From: Planktothricoides raciborskii GIHE-MW2
Lineage (GTDB): Bacteria > Cyanobacteriota > Cyanobacteriia > Cyanobacteriales > Laspinemataceae
Direction: 5' to 3'
NCBI RefSeq assembly: GCF_040564635.1
Contig: NZ_CP159837.1
Coordinates: 3,397,001-3,461,000, forward strand
Length of the DNA: 64,000 nt
Below the pieces are notes generated by a model. That model did not search any database. It was given only the letters and a program-made list of their open reading frames with translations, and had not been told where the DNA came from. A program made the position numbers and the translations under genes. This document shows, one piece after another, positions 1 through 8,934 of this stretch (position 1 is the stretch's first letter; every line of letters starts with the position of its first letter).

Positions 1-1
1 G

Positions 2-991
2 CAACGTTATATGCAGTTGCTGGAGTTGCGGACCCAAGCAGCGCAGACAAAAGACGGCATCATGCGTCAATATGTGGAGTTGATGGATTTGCGCGATCGC
101 CTTGCCGCCAAATTAGGGCATCAACCGCCTTTAGCGAGATGGGCTAGGGATGCCAAGCTTCAGGAAGCAGAACTGAAAAAGCTAATTGCCGTAGGCAAAG
201 CAGCTTGGGCAAAAATTGCCGATTTAACCGTAGAGGAACTGGATCGGATCCAAACCCAAGGCATTCGGGCGAAAGAGCACATGATCAAGGCCAACCTGCG
301 TTTAGTGGTGTCCGTAGCCAAAAAGTATCAAAATCGCGGCTTAGAACTGCTCGATTTAGTTCAGGAAGGCACCTTGGGCTTAGAACGCTCCGTAGACAAG
401 TTTGACCCGACCAAAGGATATCGATTTAGCACCTATGCTTACTGGTGGATTCGTCAAGGGATTACTAGAGCGATCGCCACCCAAAGCCGAACGATTAGAC
501 TACCCGTTCACATTACGGAAAAACTCAACAAAATTAAAAAAGCGCAAAGGAAACTTTCTCAAGAAAAAGGCCGAACTCCCAGTATTGATGACATTGCTCG
601 CGAATTAGGCAACAAGCCCTCAGAAGTGAGGGAAGTCTTGTTGCGTGTTCCTCGGTCGGTTTCTTTGGAAACGAAAGTGGGTAAAGAAAAAGACACCGAA
701 CTAGGAGATTTACTAGAAACCGATGAAATTTCTCCCGAAGACCTCCTCGTCCGAGAATCTTTACAGCGGGACTTAAAAGAACTCTTAGCGGATTTAAGCA
801 TTCGCGAGCGAGAGGTCATTGAAATGAGATTTGGGTTGTTAGATGGTCATCCCTATTCTCTCTCGGATGTAGGCAAGGCTTTAGAATTATCTCGCGAGCG
901 GGTGCGTCAAATTGAAGCCAAGGCATTACAAAAATTACGCCAACCGAAGCGGCGAAATCGCGTTCGGGACTATCTGGAGTCATTAACTTGA
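2..991 (+). CDS. sigC: RNA polymerase group 2 sigma factor, SigC type (5' truncated by window edge)
   Basis: Sigma-70 family subunit that directs RNA polymerase to alternative promoters. The frame is open to the left edge, and the codons before the first ATG at 11 (Q-R-Y) fit a longer N terminus, so this is a partial gene. Region 2 is intact ([14 protein letters not shown], then the [13 protein letters not shown] core-binding and -10 segment), followed by region 3 and a region 4.2 helix-turn-helix ([18 protein letters not shown]). The spacer around residues 20-90 and the ending RDYLESLT resemble cyanobacterial SigC more than SigA/B/D/E. The sigma family is certain; the SigC assignment comes from remembered similarity. 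A furA gene follows 254 bases later. Confidence 0.85.
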   Translation, partial: QRYMQLLELRTQAAQTKDGIMRQYVELMDLRDRLAAKLGHQPPLARWARDAKLQEAELKKLIAVGKAAWAKIADLTVEELDRIQTQGIRAKEHMIKANLRLVVSVAKKYQNRGLELLDLVQEGTLGLERSVDKFDPTKGYRFSTYAYWWIRQGITRAIATQSRTIRLPVHITEKLNKIKKAQRKLSQEKGRTPSIDDIARELGNKPSEVREVLLRVPRSVSLETKVGKEKDTELGDLLETDEISPEDLLVRESLQRDLKELLADLSIREREVIEMRFGLLDGHPYSLSDVGKALELSRERVRQIEAKALQKLRQPKRRNRVRDYLESLT

Positions 992-1139
992 ATCCGGGCA
1001 ACAACCATTCAGGGGCTGGAGAAACCGGGTAAATCCATTGATGTTTGGCCAATCTTCTGGGAAAACAATCCGAAAACACCCGGTTTCTTGGACTTTTTGA
1101 CAATTCTTTAGGGATATTATCGGCGATTTCGCCTCGTCA

Positions 1140-1159
1140 GACGGGGAAATTTACCCGTC
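1140..1159 (+). terminator. GC-rich hairpin downstream of sigC
   Basis: Inverted repeat GACGGG / CCCGTC with an 8-base AT loop, about 150 bases after the sigC stop and just upstream of the furA promoter. There is no clear U tract after it, so it could be a weak terminator or a structural element. A second small palindrome (GGCGATTTCGCC) lies at 1122-1133. Confidence 0.35.
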
Positions 1160-1174
1160 AATAAGCGGAAATTG

Positions 1175-1203
1175 TTGCAACTTTACAAATAAACAGGTAT
1201 TAT
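1175..1203 (+). promoter_or_regulatory. Predicted sigma-70 promoter of furA
   Basis: TTGCAA (1175-1180), a 17-base spacer, then TATTAT (1198-1203). The spacing is ideal for the housekeeping sigma factor, and the site lies 42 bases upstream of the furA start. The -10 box abuts the Fur-like palindrome. Confidence 0.55.
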
Positions 1204-1229
1204 TCTCAATAAATATATTTTATTGAGAA
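1203..1229 (+). promoter_or_regulatory. Fur-box-like operator, perfect 11-bp inverted repeat
   Basis: TTCTCAATAAA at 1203-1213 is repeated as its exact reverse complement at 1219-1229, with a 5-base spacer. It directly follows the predicted -10 box of furA. Position, AT richness and symmetry fit an autoregulatory FurA site. Function is inferred from position and from known Fur autoregulation. Confidence 0.6.
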
Positions 1230-1244
1230 CTTGAGAGCGTTACT

Positions 1245-1700
1245 ATGTCTTTTTATACAGCAAGTTCCCTGAAAGCTGAACTCAACGAGCGCGGATGGAG
1301 AATGACTCCACAGCGAGAACAGATTTTACAGGTCTTTCAGAACTTGAACAAGGGTCATCATCTCAGTGCTGAGGATTTATACCGGCTACTCCAGAGTGAA
1401 AATCAGCATATTAGTTTATCGACGATTTACCGAACCCTCAAGTTAATGGCACGGATGGGAATTCTGCGGGAACTCGAACTGGCAGAAGGACATAAGCATT
1501 ATGAACTCAATCAACCTTATCCTTATCATCACCATCACCTGATTTGTGTCCGCTGTAATAAAACTATTGAGTTCAAAAGTGATTCTATTTTAAAAGTCGG
1601 CAGCAAAACGGCAAAAAAAGAAGGATATCACTTATTAGATTGTCAATTAACGATTCATGCGATTTGTCCCACTTGTCAGAGAGCTTTAATGCCTCTTTGA
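1245..1700 (+). CDS. furA: Ferric uptake regulator FurA
   Basis: Fur-family metal-dependent transcriptional repressor of 151 residues. An N-terminal winged helix (about 1-85, with the recognition segment SLSTIYRTLKLMAR) precedes a C-terminal dimerisation and metal-binding domain carrying HHHH (95-98), CVRC (C101/C104), C133 and CPTC (C141/C144). The length and the two CxxC motifs match the cyanobacterial FurA type. PerR and Zur paralogues are the alternatives, but the opening MSFYTASSLKAELNERGWR favours FurA. It probably represses its own promoter through the palindrome at 1203-1229 and may control the feo genes in this window. The Shine-Dalgarno sequence is weak. Confidence 0.9.
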   Translation: MSFYTASSLKAELNERGWRMTPQREQILQVFQNLNKGHHLSAEDLYRLLQSENQHISLSTIYRTLKLMARMGILRELELAEGHKHYELNQPYPYHHHHLICVRCNKTIEFKSDSILKVGSKTAKKEGYHLLDCQLTIHAICPTCQRALMPL

Positions 1701-1749
1701 TAATTGATAATGGATAATTGATAATTGATGGTTGATGAGTAGGAAATTA

Positions 1750-1798
1750 TCCATTGTCCATTGTCCATTGTCCATTGTCCATTGTCCATTGTCCATTA
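1750..1798. repeat. Heptamer tandem repeat TCCATTG
   Basis: Six exact TCCATTG units followed by one TCCATTA, in the gap between the convergent furA and peptidoglycan-binding genes. The flanks (1700-1735, 1793-1812) carry related degenerate copies of TAATTGATAAT. This is the heptanucleotide short tandem repeat class known from filamentous cyanobacteria. Confidence 0.9.
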
Positions 1799-1823
1799 TC
1801 AATTATCGATTGGTTTGCAGATT

Positions 1824-2969
1824 TTAAAGATAAGCAACCCGAGCGTCAATGATCCCGCTTTGTTGTAAAAATTTCACTCGTGTTTTGGCAATGTCGTAAT
1901 TGGGATAAGAACCTGCGTGAATATAGGTGCCTAATTGAGAAGGAGCCTCAAATGCGGTGGGGAAAATTTGCTGGACTTGAGCCAGAGTGATGTTACTTCT
2001 TTTGGGAATCACCACGACATATAGTTTCTCATTGAGAACTTTTTGGGTGTTGGCATCAGCTATCCCATCAGGGACAAATCCATAACCAATTTGAAATTGT
2101 TTGACGGCAGCTTCCGTTTCCGCCCCATAAATACTATCGACTACCACGTTGGGATAACCGGCGACAATGAGTCTTTTTTGCAGGTTTCTCACTTGAATGC
2201 CGCGATCGCCTCGCTTTAACGCCTGACTGCCAGCAACGGTATTGAATCCCTGACTGGGAACCGAAAAGGATGCGACTTGTGCTGCTTGCAATTGTTGCAA
2301 TCTTTGATAGGTGGCGGCATCCACTTGCCCAGAGACTGAGAGTCCATTGGCTGCTTGAAAATTCCGCACGGCGACTTCCGTTAACTCCCCATAAAAACCC
2401 GTCACCGGCCCGCTGAAGTATCCCCGATTCAGCAAAGTTTGTTGCACAAATGTTACTTGCTCCCCGCGATCGCCCCGTGCTAATCTCGTTTCTGTTTGCC
2501 TGGGAATCAATGTCTGGGCGCGGACTTGTCCCAGTCGTTGCTGCAATACCTGCTGGGTGGTCAAATCAGCTACCCCATTGGCAGGCAGTCCCAAGGCATC
2601 CTGACAACGACGCACTCCCGCTTCCGTGGTGCGATCGTAAACCCCAGTGATCAACCCATCAAAACAACCAAGTGATCGCAAATCTTGTTGTAAGTAGGAA
2701 ACAGACGAACCGCGATCGCCCCGACTCATGGCCCAGGAGTTGCTGGTGATACTCAGCACCAACAACATTACCCCCAGGGACGCAAAACGAATATAGGTCA
2801 AACTGGAAAGTCTGCACCCATTTAATCTCGCAAACAAGCCCTGAAACAAGCCCTGAAACAAGTCCTGAAACAAGCGATCGACAGATTCGCTGAAAGACGG
2901 ATCAACCAGATCATCTTCTGCCGTTGCCTTATATGCATTAGCCAAACAGAAATAAGCAAAGTTTTCCAT
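1824..2969 (-). CDS. Peptidoglycan-binding protein with three PG_binding_1 domains and a SPOR-like tail
   Basis: Likely cell-wall-associated protein. The ATG at 2969 (opening MENFAYFCLANAYKA) is preferred to the upstream in-frame TTG at 2993. A hydrophobic segment (about 57-76) could be a membrane anchor or late signal. It is followed by three peptidoglycan-binding repeats, each with an RGDRG...V..LQ..L opening (about 82-145, 160-225, 250-312), and a last 65 residues resembling a SPOR domain. Just before the membrane segment, a short DNA repeat encodes tandem LFQDLFQGLFQGLF. The gene is transcribed toward furA. No enzymatic domain is visible. Confidence 0.75.
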   Translation of the reverse strand: MENFAYFCLANAYKATAEDDLVDPSFSESVDRLFQDLFQGLFQGLFARLNGCRLSSLTYIRFASLGVMLLVLSITSNSWAMSRGDRGSSVSYLQQDLRSLGCFDGLITGVYDRTTEAGVRRCQDALGLPANGVADLTTQQVLQQRLGQVRAQTLIPRQTETRLARGDRGEQVTFVQQTLLNRGYFSGPVTGFYGELTEVAVRNFQAANGLSVSGQVDAATYQRLQQLQAAQVASFSVPSQGFNTVAGSQALKRGDRGIQVRNLQKRLIVAGYPNVVVDSIYGAETEAAVKQFQIGYGFVPDGIADANTQKVLNEKLYVVVIPKRSNITLAQVQQIFPTAFEAPSQLGTYIHAGSYPNYDIAKTRVKFLQQSGIIDARVAYL

Positions 2970-3210
2970 ATCTTTTAGACCTTTTAGCCCCAAAACTAAA
3001 ATTCACACTCCCCCAACCAGAGAGCGAAGAGAAAAACCCATAGTTGGGGGTGTTAGATTTTAGTTTAGTCTAAAAATCAGAATTCAGTAATGCCATCGGG
3101 CACGCTTCGCGAACGGCCAAAAAAACCCGGTTGGGGAATTAGCAATCATTGTTAGCAATCATTCGTGGCTTTTTGCTGCTGGTTAATTCCCCTGGTACGA
3201 TCCATCACCG

Positions 3211-3393
3211 CTAACGCATCAAAGAATCCAACAATAAAGCCGCCACCACGGAAAATCCCGTAATCCCCAAAGCAATCAGCGGATTTTGCCCACTGAATAC
3301 GGCAAAAGAAGTGACAACTCCAGCACCTAAACCAGCAGTCACCGCAGCGGTGAGTAAATCTCCTTGAGAATTTTTGTTGTACATATTTTTCAT
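3211..3393 (-). CDS. Small hydrophobic membrane protein
   Basis: A 60-residue product. After a polar N terminus (MKNMYNKNSQGD) come two predicted membrane helices (about 15-33 and 38-56) rich in Gly, Ala and Val. I do not recognise the family. A longer overlapping frame on the same strand has an unlikely Cys/Phe-rich composition, so the hydrophobic frame is preferred. Function unknown. Confidence 0.5.
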   Translation of the reverse strand: MKNMYNKNSQGDLLTAAVTAGLGAGVVTSFAVFSGQNPLIALGITGFSVVAALLLDSLMR

Positions 3394-3629
3394 CCAGGGT
3401 TGAGGAAAGTGATTTTAATTGGCACATCCTAGCACCGAATTTTTTTTTGCAAAACTACTAAACCCGATTTTGCAATTAACCTTTAAATTTTGAGAATTTT
3501 CTTAACATAATAGGCTAAGTTTTGTTACTAAATCCGCTCATAACTAGGCTGGGCAAAAGCCCATTGCCAATATTTCTTGCCAATTTTTCTTAATATTTTC
3601 CAATATTTCTTAATATTTCTTTACTCAAC

Positions 3630-5690
3630 TTAAATTTTAGGTGATGAAGAACCCAGAGAATCGAGTGTTTTTTGAGTGGAGATCGCCTGGGGATATTCCT
3701 GTAACCAAGATTTGATTAAGGATTTTAATTGTTCTCGTTCAGGGAGATTAATTCCGTTGGGATCGAAGCGATCGCGATAATAAAGCTCAACAATCCGCCG
3801 CAAATTTTCTAAGCAACTGGAATCGGGAAGCTCATTTTCTAAACGGGTAATCCATTTTTTTAACGACTCTGAGGGATGACGCATATAGCCTAAATCCGCC
3901 AAAGCTTGCTCAATTAAATCAAATTCTGTGACTTGGGCAAATAACTGGGGTTTAGATTGGCGCAATTTGGACTTTTTCGCCAACCGCAACGCCAATTTTT
4001 TGGGGGAAAATATCCGCATAAATATAACAATTAATAAGCCGAAAATCGGCAAGCCATACTTTAAGGTAGGATGCCCCATCACCCATTGGAACCAAAGAGA
4101 AAATTTAAATATAAAAAATGACCAAAAATCTCCAATAATTGCCCATTGGGACATCCGGGCATCCTCAAAACTTGTCCAATTGGCGGGAGTCGTATCAAAA
4201 GTTTGCCATTTTCCGTCTAAATACACTAAAGTCCAAGCATGAGCATGGCGACTTCTGACAATATATTGATTTTCTAATTGGCTAAATTCGTGAACGGAGT
4301 AGCCAACCGCATAACGGGTTGGTATTCCTAGCGATCGCAACAGTAAATTGGTGGCGGTGGCAAAATATTCGCAATGACCCGACCGATTTTTTAGCAAAAA
4401 GTTTGCTACAGGGGTCATGGAATTATTTTGACCAGTCAAAGCCAGGGAATAAGTGAAATTTCTTTGAAAAAATTTGTCTAATTCTGGTAATATTTCGGCG
4501 GGGGATTTCCCTTGCAGATTTAGTTGGGGCAAAATTTGCGCGATCGCGGCTTTTTCCGCCGGTGGGATATGTAAGTCATTGTCCGTTGGCGGGCTATCTT
4601 CAGATAAATTAGGAAAATTAGGATTAAATTGGACTTGGTAGGCGATCGGGCCATCCTTACCCGTCACCTTAATCGTCCCATATTGATTTTTTTCCAGTTT
4701 GCTGACGGGTAAACGATTAATTTGCCACGTTCCTTCTGGCAATTTTAATAATCCCTGACCCCCAGACAATGAGGAAAAGACGGTAATTGTTTTATCTGAA
4801 TCCGGTTGACCGCTTAATTGCCAGCTTGTCCCATTTTCCTCCGCCTTTACTGGGGTAAAATTCGCCTCAGATGCCAGCCAAGTAGAAGACTGATATTTAT
4901 CATAAGTTGATTCTCTGAGCAAAAATCGCTCCGGCTTATGAAAGTCAAGGGCAACTCTAAAATCAATGGCATTTGACCCTTTTAGTTCCCCAAGTGTGCC
5001 CAGATTGGTTGTTTTTTGGAAAGCATCACTTTCGCGTTCATAAGTATTATAATACCAATTAACTAGCCGGTCTTCTACGGTTAAATGAAGTTGATATAAG
5101 CCCAGATAGCCAACAAAACCGAGGATTCCTGCCAGCAAGAGTAAACTCAACCAAACCCCTGGGGCAAATCGCTGAGAACGCACCGACCAAAGGGCGATCG
5201 CTGAGAGGATAAATATACCCCCATAAAATGCGAAATTAGCAAAATTTTCCAGATTTACGGCACTGGCAGACAAAAGACAGAGGATTAAATAAAAATAGCT
5301 TAAATCTACGGTAAATTTACTAGGGTCGTCTGCCTCCATAGTTTGATCGAAGAACAGAAACAGTGTCCTCAGATCGACTTTTTCTGTCACCGAGTAAGCT
5401 TGAGCCGCTAATATGGGGAAAAATACCAGAGGAAGTAGCTGTAAAAAATTATAAATAAAATAAATTGAAGCTGAAGCATCTTTAGCCAACAGGTAAATAA
5501 TTAAAACCATCACCAAAATTATGCATAAATTAGCAATCCGTCGAAAATATTTTGCGGATAAATCCCAGCGCCAATTTACCCAGCGAGAGGCTTCTAATAC
5601 CGTGGAAATCGCGATCGCAAAAATCAACATTCCACTGTGCCAACCCCAGAAAAGTACCGCTGCACCGAGGAGAAAAATGGGTGTTTTCAT
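3630..5690 (-). CDS. Transglutaminase-like membrane protein (TgpA/DUF3488 type)
   Basis: About 686 residues. The N-terminal 200 residues hold several membrane helices (DUF3488-like). A periplasmic or extracytoplasmic transglutaminase core follows, with the complete catalytic triad Cys440 (GHCEYF), His484 (HAHAW) and Asp499 (FDTTP), then another membrane helix near 540 and a C-terminal DUF4129-like domain. The ATG at 5690 overlaps the TGA of the upstream gene (ATGA), which fixes the start despite longer open sequence. It is the last gene of the MoxR-DUF58-transglutaminase operon, a widespread set whose substrate is unknown. Confidence 0.85.
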   Translation of the reverse strand: MKTPIFLLGAAVLFWGWHSGMLIFAIAISTVLEASRWVNWRWDLSAKYFRRIANLCIILVMVLIIYLLAKDASASIYFIYNFLQLLPLVFFPILAAQAYSVTEKVDLRTLFLFFDQTMEADDPSKFTVDLSYFYLILCLLSASAVNLENFANFAFYGGIFILSAIALWSVRSQRFAPGVWLSLLLLAGILGFVGYLGLYQLHLTVEDRLVNWYYNTYERESDAFQKTTNLGTLGELKGSNAIDFRVALDFHKPERFLLRESTYDKYQSSTWLASEANFTPVKAEENGTSWQLSGQPDSDKTITVFSSLSGGQGLLKLPEGTWQINRLPVSKLEKNQYGTIKVTGKDGPIAYQVQFNPNFPNLSEDSPPTDNDLHIPPAEKAAIAQILPQLNLQGKSPAEILPELDKFFQRNFTYSLALTGQNNSMTPVANFLLKNRSGHCEYFATATNLLLRSLGIPTRYAVGYSVHEFSQLENQYIVRSRHAHAWTLVYLDGKWQTFDTTPANWTSFEDARMSQWAIIGDFWSFFIFKFSLWFQWVMGHPTLKYGLPIFGLLIVIFMRIFSPKKLALRLAKKSKLRQSKPQLFAQVTEFDLIEQALADLGYMRHPSESLKKWITRLENELPDSSCLENLRRIVELYYRDRFDPNGINLPEREQLKSLIKSWLQEYPQAISTQKTLDSLGSSSPKI

Positions 5691-7039
5691 AGTTGCATTA
5701 AATCCTCTTGAATTTTGCCCAAGCGTAAAACCTGGCATTGGGTTAAATTATCTCTAATAGAGTTAATCTCAGAATTCGGTAATTTGGTTGCGGTTTCTGA
5801 TATAATTAAAATTAAGGTATTTAAACCGATACTTTTGAGATAATTGACTAACTGTTGCCGTTCATCATCCCATGAAATAAAAATACAAATACAACCACTG
5901 AGGAGGGAAACTCTTTCCAGCAAAACTGGAGTCAAAGCACTAAAAGATTTATCCTGACAAGCCACAACTGAGGCGAGAATTTCCAGCATTTTATCTGTAT
6001 GGCTGAGGGAGCGACCAAAGGTAAAACAATAGGCTTCGTGACCGACAAACATTAAATCTAGTAAAGATTCTTGGGTTTGCACTTCACAAGCAAAAGAAGC
6101 AGCGATCGCGATCGCTTCTTCCAACACCTCGCTATATTTCATCGATTGAAACGTATCTAAAATCAAAGCATGGCGGACAAAAAACTCATCTTGTTCTTCT
6201 TTAACAATTGGTTTGCCCACTTTTGCCCAACTTTTCCAGTGAATTTTTCGCAGAGAATCACCGGGACGATATTCCCGCAAAGACCGAAATTCCTCCGCAT
6301 CTCCCACGGAAGAAGCTAAGGCAACTCCACCGGATTGATATCTCCTGAAACCCGGAAGTTGAATCGGTGGGATTTGATATAATTTTGGTAAAACTAACAA
6401 AGATTGGGGTAAAGAAATCGTCACAGAAGCATTGAAAAGATTAAACGGATCCGGGCGAAAAACCGTCAAACCGACTAACCGAATCACTCCTCTATATAAT
6501 GGTGTAATTTCGCCGATCGCTTCGGTTTTACTGTCAGGCAAAAGTGGCGGTAACTCGATGGGGTTTGCCGTTGCACATTGTTTCCTTTTCACTAACCACA
6601 GCCAGCGATAATATCCCAGGTAGCGATCCACAACATTATGGATATTTTCATTCGGTTCAGGAGTGGTTAAAAATTCTTGAAAATTCGGTCTGGGGTCAGC
6701 AAAATTTTCTAAAAGTTTCAAACCCTTTTGGGTTTGGTTCGTGCGGTTATGAATTACCAGACGATATTTGATTGTAACGCCAACTGTGGCAAATTTAGGC
6801 AGCATCCGCACTGCGTGAAAGCGAAAGCGAAACAGCCGACTAGAAACGATCGCTATGATAAAAAGCGATAACAAAAACGTAAAGATTTGCGCCGCCATAC
6901 TCTGATTGGTATCGACACTCAAAACCCCAGAGCAAATCAGGCAGATTAAAACAACTAAACCATTGGGAGTTAATCGTCTTTGGCGCGATCGCTCAAAGGC
7001 CGAAAACTGTCGAAAAATATCATAAAGAAACCGTTTCAT
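5687..7039 (-). CDS. DUF58 domain protein
   Basis: A 450-residue protein with two N-terminal membrane helices (about 25-70) and a C-terminal DUF58 (von Willebrand A-like) domain. The DUF58 hallmark is visible as EFRSLREYRPGDSLRKIHWK (about 248-267). It is the middle gene of the operon: 25 bases after moxR and with a 4-base stop/start overlap into the transglutaminase gene. DUF58 proteins are generally found with MoxR ATPases, which probably act on them as chaperones. The exact role is unknown. Confidence 0.85.
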   Translation of the reverse strand: MKRFLYDIFRQFSAFERSRQRRLTPNGLVVLICLICSGVLSVDTNQSMAAQIFTFLLSLFIIAIVSSRLFRFRFHAVRMLPKFATVGVTIKYRLVIHNRTNQTQKGLKLLENFADPRPNFQEFLTTPEPNENIHNVVDRYLGYYRWLWLVKRKQCATANPIELPPLLPDSKTEAIGEITPLYRGVIRLVGLTVFRPDPFNLFNASVTISLPQSLLVLPKLYQIPPIQLPGFRRYQSGGVALASSVGDAEEFRSLREYRPGDSLRKIHWKSWAKVGKPIVKEEQDEFFVRHALILDTFQSMKYSEVLEEAIAIAASFACEVQTQESLLDLMFVGHEAYCFTFGRSLSHTDKMLEILASVVACQDKSFSALTPVLLERVSLLSGCICIFISWDDERQQLVNYLKSIGLNTLILIISETATKLPNSEINSIRDNLTQCQVLRLGKIQEDLMQL

Positions 7040-7064
7040 CTTTTAGCTTCATATTTTAGATATT

Positions 7065-8027
7065 TTAACGGGGAACCGGGATAGAATTTAGAATCTCTTG
7101 GACAACCCCAACGGCAGTTATGCCAGAAAAACGGGCTTGGGGTTCCATCACTAACCGATGAGCGATCGCATCTATAGCTAGTTCTTGGATCTGTTCAGGG
7201 GTGACAAATTCATAGCCATCAAATAACGCCAAAGCTTGAGCAATTTTCATTAAGGCAATAGAAGCTCTGGGACTCGCTCCTAATTGCACCCCTTGGGCCG
7301 ATCGCGTCCCATTCACAATATCCACCACATAGCGTTTTAAAGTTTCACTAATTCTCACTGCTCTAACCTGCTGTTTCAACGCCATAATCTCCTGGATAGA
7401 AACACAAGGTTTCAGGGAGGCGATCGGCGGTTGTTGAATTTGATCCGAGAGCAGATTCACTTCATCTTCTGGGGAAATATATCCCAAAGAAAATTGCAAA
7501 GCAAACCGATCCATTTGGGCTTCGGGAAGTGGGTAAGTACCGCGAGATTCTACGGGATTTTGAGTAGCAATCACAAAAAACGGTTCTTTGAGTTTTCGCA
7601 AATTCCCATCAATACTAACTTGGGATTCTGCCATTGCTTCTAATAATGCCGATTGAGTTCGTGGAGAAGCGCGATTAATTTCATCGGCTAAGACAATATT
7701 GGCAAAAATTGGCCCTTCATGGAAATAAAAAGTCCGCTCATTGGGATCGAGCATGGAAACCCCCAAAATATCTGAGGGTAACAGGTCGGGGGTAAATTGA
7801 ATCCGTTTGAAGCTGACATCTACGGAAAAAGCTAGGGCTTTTGCCAAGGTAGTTTTTCCCGTTCCTGGGTAGTCTTCTAAAAGCACATGACCACCACTAG
7901 CAAATGCCGAAAGTAACTTTCTAATAGCAGCGGATTGTCCTTTGATGACTTGGCCAATGTTGGCAGTAATTTTTTGATAAATTGCTTGGCCATAAAACTG
8001 ATAATTATCTACTTGTGTTTCAGCCAT
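7065..8027 (-). CDS. MoxR-family AAA+ ATPase
   Basis: A 320-residue AAA+ chaperone-like ATPase with Walker A YPGTGKTT (53-60), Walker B LADEINRASP (about 113-122), sensor 1 in ATQNP and the MoxR lid domain at the C terminus. It is the first gene of a three-gene minus-strand operon with DUF58 and transglutaminase genes. MoxR proteins are thought to help assemble or activate vWA-type partners. The specific client here is presumably the DUF58 protein. Confidence 0.9.
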   Translation of the reverse strand: MAETQVDNYQFYGQAIYQKITANIGQVIKGQSAAIRKLLSAFASGGHVLLEDYPGTGKTTLAKALAFSVDVSFKRIQFTPDLLPSDILGVSMLDPNERTFYFHEGPIFANIVLADEINRASPRTQSALLEAMAESQVSIDGNLRKLKEPFFVIATQNPVESRGTYPLPEAQMDRFALQFSLGYISPEDEVNLLSDQIQQPPIASLKPCVSIQEIMALKQQVRAVRISETLKRYVVDIVNGTRSAQGVQLGASPRASIALMKIAQALALFDGYEFVTPEQIQELAIDAIAHRLVMEPQARFSGITAVGVVQEILNSIPVPR

Positions 8028-8456
8028 TTTATGTATTAAAATACCCTCTGTGATTATATTAAAAAATTTTGCGATTTTAATCCTAATACCAATTTCAAAA
8101 ATTATTTCTACAATTACGAGGTTAATTTGGGCGCAAGCATTGCGCCCCTACTGTTCTCTGCTTGAAAACGTTATAACAATATAACAAGAGAAAGTCATCA
8201 TCGCTATTTTCTGTAAAAATGCCCTGGTGATGCATGGCGATCAACAGATTCAATCAGTCTGGGTTTTTTGCCGATACCAGACTGTCTGAAACCGTAGAAA
8301 ATCATCGCTTTTTCCGATTAAAAAACCGATGAGGTAGACGAATTTTAATTAAATTTCAGAGTTAATTAAATTTTGGAGTATTTTTGGGTAATTTTTTGGG
8401 TATGCTGCTGGGAAGAAAATTTTAAAAATTGCGTAATAAATTTGGCTGCACAGTGA
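8028..8456. other. AT-rich intergenic region with a small hairpin
   Basis: No gene seen. It holds the promoter side of the moxR operon and a repeat-like hairpin GGGCGCAA / TTGCGCCC (8129-8147) followed by CCTAC, which looks like a relative of the GTAGGGG...CCCCTAC family. The rest is AT-rich. Confidence 0.5.
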
Positions 8457-8912
8457 TTAAATTTTCTCTGTATTACCGCCTTTGACCCAGCCTTCTTGAT
8501 TAGCACCTTCTACACGCACTCTTTCCCATTCTTTATCAGAAGTGGTTTCCAATACAATGACGTTTTTATTAAAATCAACCCCGCCAATTGACTTGGCATC
8601 AAAGCTAGGGCGATCGCGCAAAATTAACCCATCTTGCCAAATCACGCGAGCCCGGTAAGTTCCCGGTGCCAAAGTTGTGGAATTGGCGCTGGAATTGCTG
8701 CTAGAATTTGCTGGCGTATTTTGTTTAGCGGCAGGAGTCGGTGAACTAGGTTTTGGCTTAACGGGTTGCTCATTGTCAAAAACTGGTCTTGGGGGCAATT
8801 CGGTTAAGCGAGTCACAAAATAAAGGCCAGCAGCAACACTACCACCGGCAAGGATCGCCAGTGCCAATATAAAACCAATCAAAAATTTGATCAAACCAGA
8901 GAAAATGCTCAT
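8457..8912 (-). CDS. Membrane-anchored SH3-domain protein
   Basis: About 151 residues. The ATG at 8912 is chosen because the longer frame would run into ycf46, which stops at 8935. There is one N-terminal membrane helix (about 7-32), a Ser/Asn/Pro-rich linker (45-80) and a C-terminal bacterial SH3-like domain (about 85-148: GLILRDRPSFDAKSIGGV, then WERVRVEG and EGWVKGG). Such SH3 domains usually bind peptidoglycan or cell-surface ligands. It lies 22 bases downstream of ycf46 and is probably co-transcribed. Confidence 0.7.
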   Translation of the reverse strand: MSIFSGLIKFLIGFILALAILAGGSVAAGLYFVTRLTELPPRPVFDNEQPVKPKPSSPTPAAKQNTPANSSSNSSANSTTLAPGTYRARVIWQDGLILRDRPSFDAKSIGGVDFNKNVIVLETTSDKEWERVRVEGANQEGWVKGGNTEKI

Positions 8913-8934
8913 CGCTATGCTATTTAAAATTAGG

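Noticed and set aside
1750-1798. Possible CRISPR array because of regular repeats
   Set aside because: Units are contiguous 7-mers with no spacers; the same applies to all other tandem arrays in the window.
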